47,563 nt of DNA from Stemphylium vesicarium (GCA_004380135.1 QXCR01000194.1:1-47563), one strand, 5' to 3'. Shown: positions 9,515 through 19,606, numbered from the stretch's first letter. Program-made: numbers and translations. Notes: generated from the letters alone by a model not told the origin.

Positions 9515-9992
9515 CACTCTCATGCACTTGCAGCTTCCGGTTTCTGTAAGCAGGCGTCTTTTGATCCTATGCTAAGCCTCTCTGGTTGAACGGTGACCTT
9601 GCCCAAATAGTACTAGCTCTTGTCAGCAATGCCGTAAGCTAACCTTTTGCTCGACAATTACTCGGACTAATCAAATTGAGATATCTACAGAGTATAAGGC
9701 TTTCCAGAGCAAGTGTATACAGTGGATAGCGATAGTGGCTTCACCCTTAAACGCAGGCGCGTGACGGTTTTGAACGGTCTTACGCTCCGTACATGGCTTA
9801 GCGCTAGATGTCCGCTATAAAACAGTCGATGTGATTGGTCAGTTGTCCATCTGGTGAGGACTGATTTTGTGGAATGCTGCACGCACAGGTGAAGCCGCAA
9901 TCGCTAACCACTGTACTAGACGAATCGATGCCCCGTGCGCGATGACAACTGAGCCGCGTGTGCAAACCAGAAGCTGCAGGTGCATGAGAGTG
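9515..9992 (+). mobile_element. MITE-A copy carrying a nested MITE-C1
   Basis: TA at 9513-9514 and 9993-9994. MITE-C1 (9720-9913) interrupts the internal GTATACTAGACG site at its TA. Confidence 0.88.
9720..9913 (+). mobile_element. MITE-C1 copy (194 bp) nested in MITE-A
   Basis: Ends CAGTGGATAGCGATAGTGGC and CGCAATCGCTAACCACTG, TA at 9718-9719 and 9914-9915. The restored flank matches intact MITE-A copies. Confidence 0.88.
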
Positions 9993-10135
9993 TATGCACT
10001 GCGCCTGCCGGGTTTACCACCGTGCAGCTGGTCAAGGGGGAAGACACATTGGCCCTTCTTGGCTCGCGGGTGCCTTGGCCCATGGCATTCGGCCGATCGG
10101 TCAGCTTGTGCCCGGGCCATGTGCTCCCAACGCAG

Positions 10136-10878
10136 CCATCCATCTGCGAACGCGGAGGGTTAAAACCGGGTACCGAGGAAGAGTCATGACTTCTAGCTAG
10201 ACACTACGCGAGATTGCCATGTACAGCTTCATGTTACCCTCCGTGATCGCGGTTGCGCTTACATTGCCCGACCGTCCCAAAACAGTCGTACTAGAAGCAT
10301 GAATCGCCCGAATCATAGAAGGCCTCCGCTAAGCGTGTTGTGATAGGTGCGCAACAAACCCTGCTCGTAAATCAGCGCTCCAACAACCGCACATGGACTT
10401 GATGTGCGAAATGTTTCACACGGACTGGTACGACACGTGTTTTTCGCCGTGCTGTTAGCGATGGCGGACGGCAGGCTGTATCCAAAGCATGGAGCGAATG
10501 AAACGCGCAGAGAAAATCATTTTGACAGGAACATTCGGCCCGCCGTCTGTTCCCGTGTCGTTAGATTCATCGCAATTTGGCTCAACTCCCATGTCCTTTG
10601 AGACGCCATAAAAGCAGGTCTCTCCCCGGGCGTCTGATTAGTCGCACGCATTGGCCTGACAGATACATGCTATTATGTAGCCGGCGTAAAGTTGTGAAGA
10701 GTGTATTGACATGTCTACTGCGCGAAAGAAGTCTCACTGTCACACATAATTCCTAAAGGATGACGGCGGTATGTTGGGCGCCGCAATATCTCGAACGCCG
10801 CACCAGGCGTAGAATGGACTATGTGCTCATTTCGAGATCTATATGGGTCAAGATGGACTCCACGGCCGAAGCAGAGAA
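10136..10878. other. intergenic, no gene seen
   Basis: About 740 bases downstream of the convergent rhodopsin-domain gene. Only short frames without domain character are present, and no repeat family of the window was seen. Confidence 0.45.
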
Positions 10879-11781
10879 CTACAAGACCCTAGTACTTGTG
10901 CGAAGCGGCTTCATGAGTGGTCCCAGCCCAGGAATGCAGACGACGATGATGGCCAAGGCAAGCTCAAGCATGCTGAGTATATCTGCGGAAATGGTAGGTT
11001 AGCACCATTTTGCTCGGGCGGTTATGGAACATGCGCGCGGCGACGTACAGACTAGATTCTCCTGCCCTGTCTTAACATTGAGGCAGATGAAGCGTATGAC
11101 CCCAGTACATATGGGGAGAGACCCAAGGATCAGCGTGACAATGCGGCTTGAGGAAGCTTCGAGAATGTCATGTAGCAAGGCGACAACCGGAACAGAGTAG
11201 ATAGCTAGGTAGCAACTCAGTCCGAGCGAAAAGTTGAGAATGAAGGGCTCGCGGGCATAAAAGACCGAGCAAGCCCCCGTCTTCTGGGACCACTGCACTG
11301 AGACGTTGGCTCCACAGAAGAAGGTGTCGTCGAAGAGAGTAGCTAGGTAACACATGATGACGAAGATGGTTGTAATCTGAAGGAACCTGCGCAATCTCAC
11401 ATTGTGACCAGGCTTGAAGTATTCCCAGTAAAAGGCTAGCATGCTAAGCTTAGGGAAGCCCAGTCCGAAGTCATAGAAGTAGTTGGAAGCGAATGAGATC
11501 TAGAAGGGTACTCAGATCGCTGAAGCAAGCCGTTTAGAATAAATTTTTTGTTGTTCATGTACCTTGGAGAGCCTCATTGATGGCTCGTAGTCGTCCATGA
11601 CACCCATCTGGAATGTGAGAGTATCACAGAGGATCAGTCCCAAGGCATCGAGGGCCGATGCAATCAGTAGGTAGTCGGAACGATCGAGTCGCTTGCGGAG
11701 TTTGAAAAGACGCGCATACATGCGTGCGGCGACGAACATGTAAGCTAAGGCTAGCAAAATCCATTCTGAAATCTGTTGCAT
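10879..11781 (-). CDS. fungal rhodopsin-domain integral membrane protein (Pth11/SAT4-type)
   Basis: Three exons on the minus strand: 11781-11563, 11499-11049 and 10982-10879. The introns are 11562-11500 (GTACAT...TTCTAG) and 11048-10983 (GTACGT...GCTAACC...CGCAG). The spliced length is 774 bases, in frame, 257 residues. The protein has the family pattern: a hydrophobic helix followed by ARMYARL, RLDRSDYL, then ASNYFYDFGLGFPKLSMLAFYWEYF, several more membrane helices, and a final SMLELALAIIVVCIPGLGPLM. The family comprises seven-helix plasma-membrane proteins, some related to the Pth11 receptor. At 257 residues it is shorter than the usual 350 or so: the N-terminal loop is minimal and the cytoplasmic tail nearly absent. 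A short out-of-phase coding-like stretch upstream (to about 11902) might hold a lost or unspliced N-terminus. The splice sites and start are read by eye. Confidence 0.8.
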
Positions 11782-12270
11782 TCATATCGTCAGAGACGTT
11801 GGGGGGCCGAATTTCCGGGAATCTGGTTACCATGCAATCCTTGCCATCGATGAGAAATGGCATTCTGTCAACCAACCGCAGCTCCTTGAACGCAGAGTTC
11901 AAAATCAGTGTAAAATGAAGCGAGGGGCTTTTTGTGAGTTCTGTCAGAGTATGGGTCGATTGTTAAATGAGGTCCTCGAATCCCATGCACTGTGACAACT
12001 GCCTCGATGGGAAAAAGAAACGGGTGGAGCTCTCATGCGCATGACGGATAACCTGAAGCCATAGGCAAGTCGCTGTGAGCTTTTTGGTTGCCGATTCTTT
12101 CATCTGATGACTCTTACGCGATTTGCTTACCTTTTGTCAGCAGTGCCTGCTGGCACTGGGAGCTGCATCGAATCATCTACAAATGCTTATGGAACCTTAG
12201 AGCTGTCGCTAAATTGATTACGATTTTCTCCAGGGCAAGAAGTTTGGTGGGGGGGGAGGGCCAATGGCTA
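11782..12270. other. intergenic, presumed promoter of the rhodopsin-domain gene
   Basis: Nearly 490 bases between the start of the rhodopsin-domain gene and MITE-H. It holds a run of G at about 12249-12256. No other feature was recognised. Confidence 0.45.
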
Positions 12271-12550
12271 CAGCATCTTGCAAAACCGCCCTCACCCTCG
12301 ACTGCGACGACTCTTGGTCAAAGCCCCTGTCAGCTTGGGATACTCCTTGCAGACTGTAGCCAATCAATCACATGCCAACAGCCGCTAGCATTAAGAAAGC
12401 TAGTAACAGCCTCTCACGCTAGCTTATCTAGGTCTCGTTGTCTTCGGTACCAGGCAATCGGGTGCAAACAGCAAGGATTGTTCCAGACTAGCGCCAATCT
12501 CACAGAACCATCACTTGCAGAAAGGGTGAGGGCGGTTTTGCAAAGCACTG
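12271..12550. mobile_element. MITE-H, single copy (280 bp, TA target)
   Basis: Inverted arms of about 30 bases (CAGCATCTTGCAAAACCGCC on the left; the complement, ending GCAAAGCACTG, on the right), including a perfect 21-base core. TA at 12269-12270 and 12551-12552. It is not related by sequence to families A-G except for the CAG...CTG/TA end structure it shares with MITE-C. Confidence 0.75.
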
Positions 12551-12581
12551 TACTCGCCCAGTCCAGAGTGCGCTGCTTGTA

Positions 12582-12774
12582 CAGCCGCTAGCGATTTCAC
12601 CTTCACCCTTACGCGCAGCTGCGCAATGGTTTTGAACAGTCTCACCTTCCGTATATGGCTTAGCACCAGACGACTGCCCTCAAACAGCCGACGTGATTGG
12701 ATAGTCGTCGACCTAACGGCGACCGATTCTGTCGGATGATGCACGCAGGGTGAAGGTGAAATCGCTGGCGGCTG
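12582..12774 (+). mobile_element. MITE-C2 copy (193 bp)
   Basis: Ends CAGCCGCTAGCGATTTCACC and AAATCGCTGGCGGCTG, left TA 12580-12581; the right TA has become TT. It differs from C1 in its arms and interior (ACTGCCCTCAAACAGCCGAC). Confidence 0.82.
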
Positions 12775-12836
12775 TTCAAGGTCCTCGTCGCGCGTGAGAG
12801 GAACTCGGTGCCAATAGTCTGGGATGACTTACTGTA

Positions 12837-13114
12837 CACTCTCATGCATTTGCAGCTTCCGCTTCGCACACGCGGCTCAGTTGTCATCGCGCAAGGGGCA
12901 TCCATTCATCTAGTATACACTTGCTCTGAAAAGGCTTAGACTCTGTAGATCTCTCAATTTGATTCGTCCGAGTATCGAGCAGGAGATTGACTTATGGCGA
13001 TGCTATCGAAAGCTAGTACTATCTAGGTACGGCCACGACTAAACAAGAAAGGCTTAGTATGGGACCAAATATCGCCTGCTTACAGAAACCGGAAGCTGCA
13101 AGTGCATGAGAGTG
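12837..13114 (-). mobile_element. MITE-A copy (A2 subtype)
   Basis: 278 bp between TA 12835-12836 and 13115-13116, in reverse orientation relative to 7094 (the CACACGCGGCTCAGTTGTCA part comes first). Confidence 0.86.
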
Positions 13115-13172
13115 TAGATCAGCTCGACGTGTAGACAAAGTGGAAGCTGGCCTCACACTTGTCAAGGTCATA

Positions 13173-13430
13173 CACTGACATGCACAATTGGCTTCCGGTT
13201 CTGACAATGCTCACACAATTCAACCGACATGGGTCCCTGTCACGCTAAGCTCTCCTCTTACTCCTACAAGCTTAGCGCACAGGCAGACAAAGTGTACAAA
13301 GCCAGATGATTTGTCAACTAATGCGATGCTAACTTCTCTCTTAAGCAAAGTCCTCGTTTAGTGCTAGGGACCCCTGTGGTGTGTGTATTCTGCGTCACAC
13401 AAAACCGGAAGCCAATTGTGCAAACCAGTG
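13173..13430 (-). mobile_element. MITE-D1 copy (258 bp)
   Basis: Ends CACTGACATGCACAATTGGC and GCCAATTGTGCAAACCAGTG, TA at 13171-13172 and 13431-13432. The second TA is shared with the MITE-D2 that follows at once. Confidence 0.85.
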
Positions 13431-13432
13431 TA

Positions 13433-13703
13433 TACTCACTTGCACAATTGGCTTCTGGTTCTGACACAGCTTACAACCTTTGCGCAGACAGGGACCCCTT
13501 GCTGCGCCAAGCACTATGCTTACGTTCTTAGGCTTAGCCCGGTCGCTTATACTATAATCGAGCTAGATCATCTTCCTTGCGCAGTGTTTCTTCGAATATG
13601 CTAAGCCCATAAAGGTAAGAACAACGCTCGGCATGACAGAACCCATGTCAGTTCAAATGTGTGAGCTGTGTCAGAACCGGAAGCCAATTGTGCAAGCGAG
13701 TGA
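13433..13703 (+). mobile_element. MITE-D2 copy stacked on MITE-D1
   Basis: Inverted ends around CTTGCACAATTGGCTTCTGG and CCGGAAGCCAATTGTGCAAG, ending GAGTG. The terminal bases have drifted (left TACTCAC, right flank AA not TA). Interior matches the copy at 3148. Confidence 0.75.
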
Positions 13704-13740
13704 AGTTTCTATGTCTACTTCGCTTGGATCTATCTAGATA

Positions 13741-14007
13741 CACTCTCATGCACTTGCAGCTTCCGGTTTCTGTAAGCAGGCGTCTTTTGACCTTATGCTA
13801 AGCCTCTCCGGTTGAACGGTGACCTTGCCCAAATAGTACTAGCTCTTGTCAGCGATGCCATCTGCTCGATACTCAGACCAATTAAAGCGAAGCATTGACA
13901 GAGCCTAAGCCTTTTCTGAGCAAGCGTACACCAGGCAAATTCATGGCCCGTGCTGGGTGACAACTGAGCCTCGTGCACAAACCGGAAGCTGCAAGTACAT
14001 GAGAGTG
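13741..14007 (+). mobile_element. MITE-A copy, A1 subtype
   Basis: TA at 13739-13740 and 14008-14009; ends CACTCTCATGCACTTGCAGC and GCAAGTACATGAGAGTG. Confidence 0.86.
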
Positions 14008-14009
14008 TA

Positions 14010-14575
14010 TGGGGCCTCTCTGTGCACGAGAGTGGACAGAGCTCGAAACAAGAACTCACGCGAACATGCGGTTCATGAAAATGTACTTGCTTGTGTAGTG
14101 TGCTGAATCGAGTCTCACATCGATGAGGCGTACTCATATAAGCCGTTGGAAGGGACCAGAACATCAGTCGTGTCAATCTTGAGGGTTCGAGAAGCCTGAT
14201 TCATCGACCGGCGGGCATACTGGACTGCATTCATTGAGCCTTACCAAAATTACCGTCAAAAAAAAAAGAGAAGAAGAGCAGAGCAGCCAGTGTTTTGGAT
14301 GAGTACTGAGAAGCAAATGAGATCTGAATTGTGATCGAGACGCAGCGCAGCGTATCCTTCCTCGTCATTCGATGTTACACAATGGAGAGGAACCATTACC
14401 GGTCGGCGGCACGCGAGTAATGAGATTCTGATGTTCATCGTCATGAGGTTCGTGGAGCTGCAATTTGTTCGGAATGCGTGATCAGGATTGTTCAATGCGC
14501 AGCTCACTCCACATGTTCAGCACCTACATATATCTGCTAGACCAGCCAGACCTGCGCCGTCCATTTCTCTTCCGC
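14010..14575. other. intergenic, presumed promoter of the DUF7730-like gene
   Basis: About 565 bases with no gene or known repeat. A poly(A) stretch of nine lies at about 14258-14266. Confidence 0.45.
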
Positions 14576-15436
14576 ATGCCACCTTTGACTACCACCATGG
14601 CAACTAGCCCCTGTGCATGTCCAAATCTTATCAGTTCCCATGAACCCTCATTTCTCAGACTGTCGGCGGAGATTCGCAACAAGATCTACGGCTATCTGTG
14701 CTGTAGGGCAGATCCGATACGTCTTTATTTCTACCAAGACGACTGGAGCAACACAACAAAGCCAGTCGTTCCGTTTGCCTCCAGCACCACGATACCTACT
14801 GCCTTTTTCTCTACCTGTAGACAGGTTAATACCGAGGCATCCTCTACGTTCTATTCGAGAAACACTTTCCTGCTCAATAGACAGACCGAGTTCGCCTTCT
14901 TTATCCAGCCCTGCTTCATGGGGACGCTTTTGAAGTTCATCGACATTTTAGGATCTCGAGCCGGTCTTGTCCGACATGTAGCCTTTGACAGGCTGATCCC
15001 TTGTAACAGTGCGTGTCACCACACATATATAGACGCGGAAAACAAGCTCTTCGATCTGGTCGCCAATGTCATAGAGGTGACAGCCTTTCTCCGTCAGGCC
15101 TGGGATCGGGACTTGAACTTCCAGTTTCATCCGGTCAGTATTGGGAATACTGAGGACAGAGCTTACCATGGGATAAGAGACTCCAATTTTGTGCATGCTA
15201 CTGCTATTATGACCATTATACAGTCTTTGTTAGACGGGGAGTTAGGTCTCAAGGGGTACAGTGAGCTGCTTTGTGGAGTCGCTGTCAGGCTTGACGGCTC
15301 AGGCGGTTTGATCAGTTGCAGCAGCACACTGCTGGGAAGCAAAACCATTAACTTCATCGCAAAGGATGGAGGCACGCGGCTCGAACTGGCACCGCAGGTG
15401 TCAGACACACTTATGAAGCAAACATGGTCGCTGTGA
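14576..15436 (+). CDS. DUF7730/2EXR-like fungal protein
   Basis: The frame is open from 14465, but the ATG at 14576 (MPPLTTTMATS) is the likely start because the conserved part follows soon after; this gives 286 residues in one exon. It shows the hallmark of this large fungal family: SFLRLSAEIRNKIYGYLC near the N-terminus (an F-box-like first helix), then FFSTCRQVNTEASSTFYSRNTF, which normally follows about 60 residues later. The rest (FIDILGSRAGLVRHVAFD, then helices) fits the usual C-terminal region. There is no signal peptide. The molecular role of the family is not established; the N-terminal motif resembles F-boxes but is usually scored separately. Neighbours are only repeats. Confidence 0.75.
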   Translation: MPPLTTTMATSPCACPNLISSHEPSFLRLSAEIRNKIYGYLCCRADPIRLYFYQDDWSNTTKPVVPFASSTTIPTAFFSTCRQVNTEASSTFYSRNTFLLNRQTEFAFFIQPCFMGTLLKFIDILGSRAGLVRHVAFDRLIPCNSACHHTYIDAENKLFDLVANVIEVTAFLRQAWDRDLNFQFHPVSIGNTEDRAYHGIRDSNFVHATAIMTIIQSLLDGELGLKGYSELLCGVAVRLDGSGGLISCSSTLLGSKTINFIAKDGGTRLELAPQVSDTLMKQTWSL

Positions 15437-15585
15437 TCAGGTCGCAATCGATATCGCCTTCTCCGATAGGCGTTCCATAGCAATCTTGACATCAGTAGGG
15501 CTGCTCTGCGTACTAGATATAGTCACGTTCCGCAGTCCTCTAGTAACTACTACGATTCAAAGTCTCTAGAGAGCTTCGGTGGTGT

Positions 15586-15746
15586 ACACACACGCACACA
15601 CAAATTGTTTACGCCCGGCGGCCTAGCAGAAAGGGCTACTAAAGCTGGTCTGCTACTACACTGCTTATGCTACATCGCGGCCTCACTAGCCCCTGTGTCT
15701 TCTTTGACTCGCTCCTTCATACCGCTTGTTGTCCAAGTCAAAGCCC
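15586..15746 (-). mobile_element. 5'-truncated LINE tail (about 160 bp)
   Basis: Reverse complement of the LINE 3' UTR and (TG)n tail (GGGCGTAAACAATTTGTGTG on the minus strand). It abuts the left end of the MITE-A at 15750. The only direct repeat I see is TACAC on both sides, shorter than the 13-14 bp of the other LINE copies. Confidence 0.78.
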
Positions 15747-15749
15747 TTA

Positions 15750-16027
15750 CACTCTCATGCACTTGCAGCTTCCGGTTCCTGTAAGCAGGCGACTTTTGGT
15801 CCCATGCTAATCCTTTCTCGTTTAGTGGTGACCTTACCTAAATAGTACTAGCCTTCGTCAGCATTGCCATGAGTCAATCTTATGCTCGATACTCGGACCA
15901 ATTAAATTGAGAAATCTACATGGTCTAAGCCTTGCCTGAGCAAGGGTATACTGGACGAGTCGATGCCCCGTGCGCGATGACAACTGAGCCGCGTGTGCAA
16001 AGCGGAAGCTGCAAGTGCATGAGAGTG
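15750..16027 (+). mobile_element. MITE-A copy, stacked on MITE-C1
   Basis: TA at 15748-15749 and 16028-16029. The right TA is also the left TA of the next element. Confidence 0.87.
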
Positions 16028-16029
16028 TA

Positions 16030-16222
16030 CAGTCGTTAGCGATTGCGGCTTCACCACTGCGTGCAGCATTAATTTAATATGTCATCATTAAACCAACGAC
16101 TGACCAACCAGATCGACTGTTTCGCTGCGAATACCTAATGCTAAGCCATGTACGGAAGGTGGGGCTGTTCAAAATCGTTGCGCAACTGTGTGTAAGGGTG
16201 AAGCCGCAATCGCTAATGACTG
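16030..16222 (+). mobile_element. MITE-C1 copy stacked after MITE-A
   Basis: Ends CAGTCGTTAGCGATTGCGGC and CGCAATCGCTAATGACTG, with single TA pairs at 16028-16029 and 16223-16224. Confidence 0.85.
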
Positions 16223-16224
16223 TA

Positions 16225-16345
16225 GAGCACTTAGTATTGGATGCTTCCTGCAAAAGCTCGATGTGATTGGTGCGTCGCCGTTCTAGTGATGGTGGATGGT
16301 GTGGAGTGATAGGGGCGCGGGTGGAGCCGCAATCGCCAACGACTG
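16225..16345 (-). mobile_element. MITE-C1, one half only
   Basis: Matches about 120 bases of C1 in reverse orientation (ends GCCGCAATCGCCAACGACTG) and shares the TA at 16223-16224 with the intact C1. The other half is missing. Confidence 0.7.
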
Positions 16346-16466
16346 TACGCATGATGTAACCACGTGACTAGGGTCACATGATTTGCTATTGTAGCAGGCA
16401 CCTACCTCTAAGCTGGAAGCTCCGGAAACAGAAAAAGAGATCAGAACACGACAACAGATAGCAATA

Positions 16467-16660
16467 CAGTAATTAGCAATTGCGGCTTCACCCCTGCATG
16501 TAGTATTCCACAAATTCAGTCATCATCAGATCGACGATTAACCAATCACATCGACCATTTCGCAGCGGATATCTAGCGCTAAGCCATATACGGGGGGTGG
16601 GGTCGTTCAAAACCGTTGCGCAGCTGCGAGTAGGGGTGAAGCCGCAATCGCTAGCTACTG
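16467..16660 (+). mobile_element. MITE-C1 copy
   Basis: TA at 16465-16466 and 16661-16662; ends CAGTAATTAGCAATTGCGGC and CGCAATCGCTAGCTACTG. Confidence 0.85.
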
Positions 16661-16662
16661 TA

Positions 16663-17093
16663 CAATCTTTGATCCGCAGCCTCTAACTCGACACTGCTCA
16701 CGCAGTTACACATGAGAGCACTGAGCGCAGTCAGCAAGAAGCTCAACCTAAGTCAATGACAACTCGTGCTTGACTCCCAGAACCCTGGTCTGTTCTAAGA
16801 GGTGATCGTGATTAGGAAGCAGGTGTTGCTCGTTCTAGTGAGATGTACCGAGGCTGCTGAGAATGCTGAGGATTATGCTTATGGCCTGTACAATAGCCAA
16901 AGCTCAGCAGAACATCGTTACAAAACTGGGCGCTGCACAAGCTTTCCCAGATTTGCAAGCTTGTTTGCATCGCTATCATCCCCAGCTCTCACCCAGTAGG
17001 GCGCCATAATTGCAGAGCCTGCATTTCCACTGGGCTTACGAGCGAGCCGTGAGCCGCGTCCTAGTCTGTCAGCCAAGACAGGAAGCAGTAAAA
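16663..17093. other. intergenic, presumed promoter of the ankyrin gene
   Basis: About 430 bases upstream of the ankyrin gene's ATG. The coding frame is open for the last 84 bases, but without an ATG. No repeat is seen. Confidence 0.5.
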
Positions 17094-19535
17094 ATGGATC
17101 AGAACGAACTTGTTCCCTTACGTCCTAGAGCAGATGACAATGTTGCGACCCGGTCCAGTCTCGCTGAGCTTCATAAAAGATGTCTCATGGGCACCGTAAA
17201 AGATGTAACCCGGCTATTTCCCGAGATAAGAAAATGGATCAATGATGATGGCGAGCATGGTCACAGGGCACTTCATTATGCTGCATGCAATGAACAGAAG
17301 GAAGAAGGGGGGAAGATAGTGACGCTGTTGTTAAAGAAGGGTGCATACGTCAATCTTGCAGATGATTGGCAGTGTACCGTCTTTCACCATGCAACTTCAG
17401 CAAGTAACGTGCATGTACTGAATGCAATAATATTGGAGAGGAAGTATTGGTGCAACAAGTTTCTGGATGTCGATGCTGCAGATACAGAGGGCAACACTGC
17501 ACTGCATTATGCTTCTGTTATCGGCAATAAGGAGATTGTAGAGGCACTACTCGACATGGGGGCAAACATTCAAGCTTGTGATATGTTCGGCTGTACTGCG
17601 TTGCTTGAAGCATCGGAAAATGGTCATGAGGAGGTAGTAGAGATGCTGCTCAGCAAAGGAGCACTACTCGATGATGAAGATGAATCCGGGCGTACCGCAC
17701 TAAACCTAGCGTCGGCGAGGGGCTACATCAAGATAGTAGACTTGTTGCTCAACAAAAGAGCACACATTGATGCTAGAGACAGGTTCAGGCGTACCGCACT
17801 ACATGCAGCGTCAGAAAATGGCCACGGGAAGGTTGTGAAGGCGTTGCTGAACAGCGGAGCAGATATTAACGCTACAGACGAGTTTGGGTGTACCGCACTA
17901 TACTTTGCTTCACGGGAAGACCATGGGGGAGTGGAAAAGATGCTGCTCGACAAAGGAGCACGCATAGGAAAGCTTAGGCATACCGCACTCCACGAAGCTT
18001 CGGAAAATGGCGACATGGAGGCAGTAAAGATGCTGCTCGACATAGGAGCACACATTGATGCTAGAGACAGGTCCAATCGTACTGCACTACATGCAGCGTC
18101 AGAAAATGGCCACGGGAAGGTTGTGAAGGCGTTGCTGAACAGCGGAGCAGATATTAACGCTACAGACAAGTTTGGGTGTACCGCACTATACTTTGCTTCA
18201 CGGGAAGACCATAGAGGAGTGGTAAAGATACTCCTCAAAAAAGGAGCAGTCGTCGATGCTAGATCTATGTTCGGGCGCACCGCACTTCACGAGTCGTCGG
18301 GAAAAGGCCACATGAAGGTAGTAAAGATGCTGCTCAAAGGAAACGCGACAGTAAACACTAAAGACAAATACGGCTATATTGCGCTACACGAAGCGGCTAG
18401 AAATGGCTACGAGAAGATTGTAAAGACCCTACTGATGAAGAGAGCAGACATTCACACCCAGAATTACTACGGCGAAACAGCCCTTCACCTTGCTGCAGAA
18501 ACTGGCCGTGAGAGTGAAGTAAGCATGCTGCTCGACAACGGAGCAGTCGTCGATGCTAGATCTATGTTCGGGCGTACCGCACTTCACGAGTCGTCGGGAA
18601 ACGGCCACATGGAGGTAGTAAAGATGCTGCTCAAAAGAAATGCGACAGTAAACACTCAAGACAATTACGGCTATATTGCGCTACACGAAGCGGCTAGAAA
18701 TGGCTGCGAGAAGATTGTAAAGACCCTACTGATGAAGGGAGCAGACATTCACACCCAGAATGACTGCGGCGAAACAGCCCTTCACCTTGCTGCAGAAACT
18801 GGCCGTGAGAGTGTAGTAAGCATGCTGCTCGACAATGGAGCAGTCGTCGATGCTAGAGGTGAAATCGGGCGTACCCCACTCCACGAATCGTCGGGAAAAG
18901 GCCACATGGAGGTAGTAAAGATGCTGCTCAAAAGAAATGCGACAGTAAGCACTAAAGACGAAGACGGCTGTATTGCGCTACACGAAGCGGCTAGAAATGG
19001 CTACGAGAAGATTGTAAAGACCCTACTGATGAAGGGAGCAGACATTCACGCCCAGAATGACTACGGCGAAACAGCCCTTCACCTTGCTGCAGAAACTGGC
19101 CGTGAGAGTGTAGTAAGCATGCTGCTCGATAAGAGAGCACAGGTCAATGGTCGCGATGATCTCGGACGCACTCCACTGAATGCAGCGTCGGAAAATGGCC
19201 GCGAGAAGGTAGTGGAAGAGCCGCTCCGCAAAAAAGCAGACATCTTTGCTAAGACCAAAGACAAATGTACCGTACTTCACTATGCTTCATGGAAAGGTCA
19301 CGTGGGAGTGGTAAAGATACTGCTCGACAATGGAGCAGTAGTCGATGCTGAGGATGAATCCCGGCGTACCGCACTCCACGAAGCGTCGGAAAATGGGCAC
19401 ATGGAGGTAGTAAAGATGCTGCTCGAAACAGGAGCACAGGTTGATACTAGAGACAAAAATGGGTGTACGGCTCGAGACGTAGCGTTGGCAAACGGTCACG
19501 ATGAGGTAGTGAAAGTATTGCGGTGTAGAATGTAG
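17094..19535 (+). CDS. ankyrin-repeat protein with 23 repeats and recent internal duplications
   Basis: The ATG at 17094 (MDQNELVPLRPR) is the first in the open frame; 813 residues, no intron seen. After a short N-terminal region of about 50 residues the protein is ankyrin repeats to the end: I count 23 repeats of about 33 residues (pattern GRTALHEASENGHMEVVKML). Two kinds of higher-order duplication show. A two-repeat block (DINATDEFGCTALYFAS type) occurs twice, and a three-repeat block of exactly 297 bases occurs three times, starting near 18246, 18543 and 18840. Ankyrin arrays bind partner proteins; there is no effector domain here (no NACHT or enzyme). The final residues LRCRM and the stop codon come from a solo-LTR fragment beginning at 19516, so the C-terminus is transposon-made and the original protein was probably longer. 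Confidence 0.85.
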   Translation: MDQNELVPLRPRADDNVATRSSLAELHKRCLMGTVKDVTRLFPEIRKWINDDGEHGHRALHYAACNEQKEEGGKIVTLLLKKGAYVNLADDWQCTVFHHATSASNVHVLNAIILERKYWCNKFLDVDAADTEGNTALHYASVIGNKEIVEALLDMGANIQACDMFGCTALLEASENGHEEVVEMLLSKGALLDDEDESGRTALNLASARGYIKIVDLLLNKRAHIDARDRFRRTALHAASENGHGKVVKALLNSGADINATDEFGCTALYFASREDHGGVEKMLLDKGARIGKLRHTALHEASENGDMEAVKMLLDIGAHIDARDRSNRTALHAASENGHGKVVKALLNSGADINATDKFGCTALYFASREDHRGVVKILLKKGAVVDARSMFGRTALHESSGKGHMKVVKMLLKGNATVNTKDKYGYIALHEAARNGYEKIVKTLLMKRADIHTQNYYGETALHLAAETGRESEVSMLLDNGAVVDARSMFGRTALHESSGNGHMEVVKMLLKRNATVNTQDNYGYIALHEAARNGCEKIVKTLLMKGADIHTQNDCGETALHLAAETGRESVVSMLLDNGAVVDARGEIGRTPLHESSGKGHMEVVKMLLKRNATVSTKDEDGCIALHEAARNGYEKIVKTLLMKGADIHAQNDYGETALHLAAETGRESVVSMLLDKRAQVNGRDDLGRTPLNAASENGREKVVEEPLRKKADIFAKTKDKCTVLHYASWKGHVGVVKILLDNGAVVDAEDESRRTALHEASENGHMEVVKMLLETGAQVDTRDKNGCTARDVALANGHDEVVKVLRCRM

Positions 19536-19604
19536 CAAATCAATGTGCAACTGCGCGAAGCAGAAATTAGAGTATAAAGTGTATTGTATTCTGTCTTGTT
19601 GTGC
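19516..19604 (-). mobile_element. LTR end fragment fused to the ankyrin ORF
   Basis: TATTGCGGTGTAGAATGTAG and the following GCGCGAAGCAG match the start (plus-strand view) of the solo LTR at 44456-44682 and the complement of 40260-40342. It is cut off at 19604 by the MITE-A that follows. Confidence 0.8.
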
Positions 19605-19606
19605 TA

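Larger units (their letters stand above)
8481..10135 (+). repeat. repeat F, copy 1 (about 1 kb, split by two MITE-A copies)
   Basis: Matches the complement of 27415-28462, for example GCGCTGGGCGAGCGCTGTCC near 8541 and ATGGCTCCGCACGGAACAAG near 8601. It is interrupted by MITE-A at 8887-9308 and 9515-9992; copies 2 and 3 show both empty TA sites. Short open frames exist, but none is convincing and I cannot name a product. Confidence 0.75.

Noticed and set aside
9183..10200. Several overlapping ORFs of 64-114 codons in repeat F and MITE-A
   Set aside because: They cross MITE boundaries and differ between copies of repeat F.
12088..12591. Plus-strand ORF of 167 codons
   Set aside because: It runs through MITE-H, including both inverted arms, and has no domain character.
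17723..18280. Minus-strand ORFs within the ankyrin gene
   Set aside because: Shadows of the ankyrin repeat codons; their repetitiveness mirrors the plus strand.
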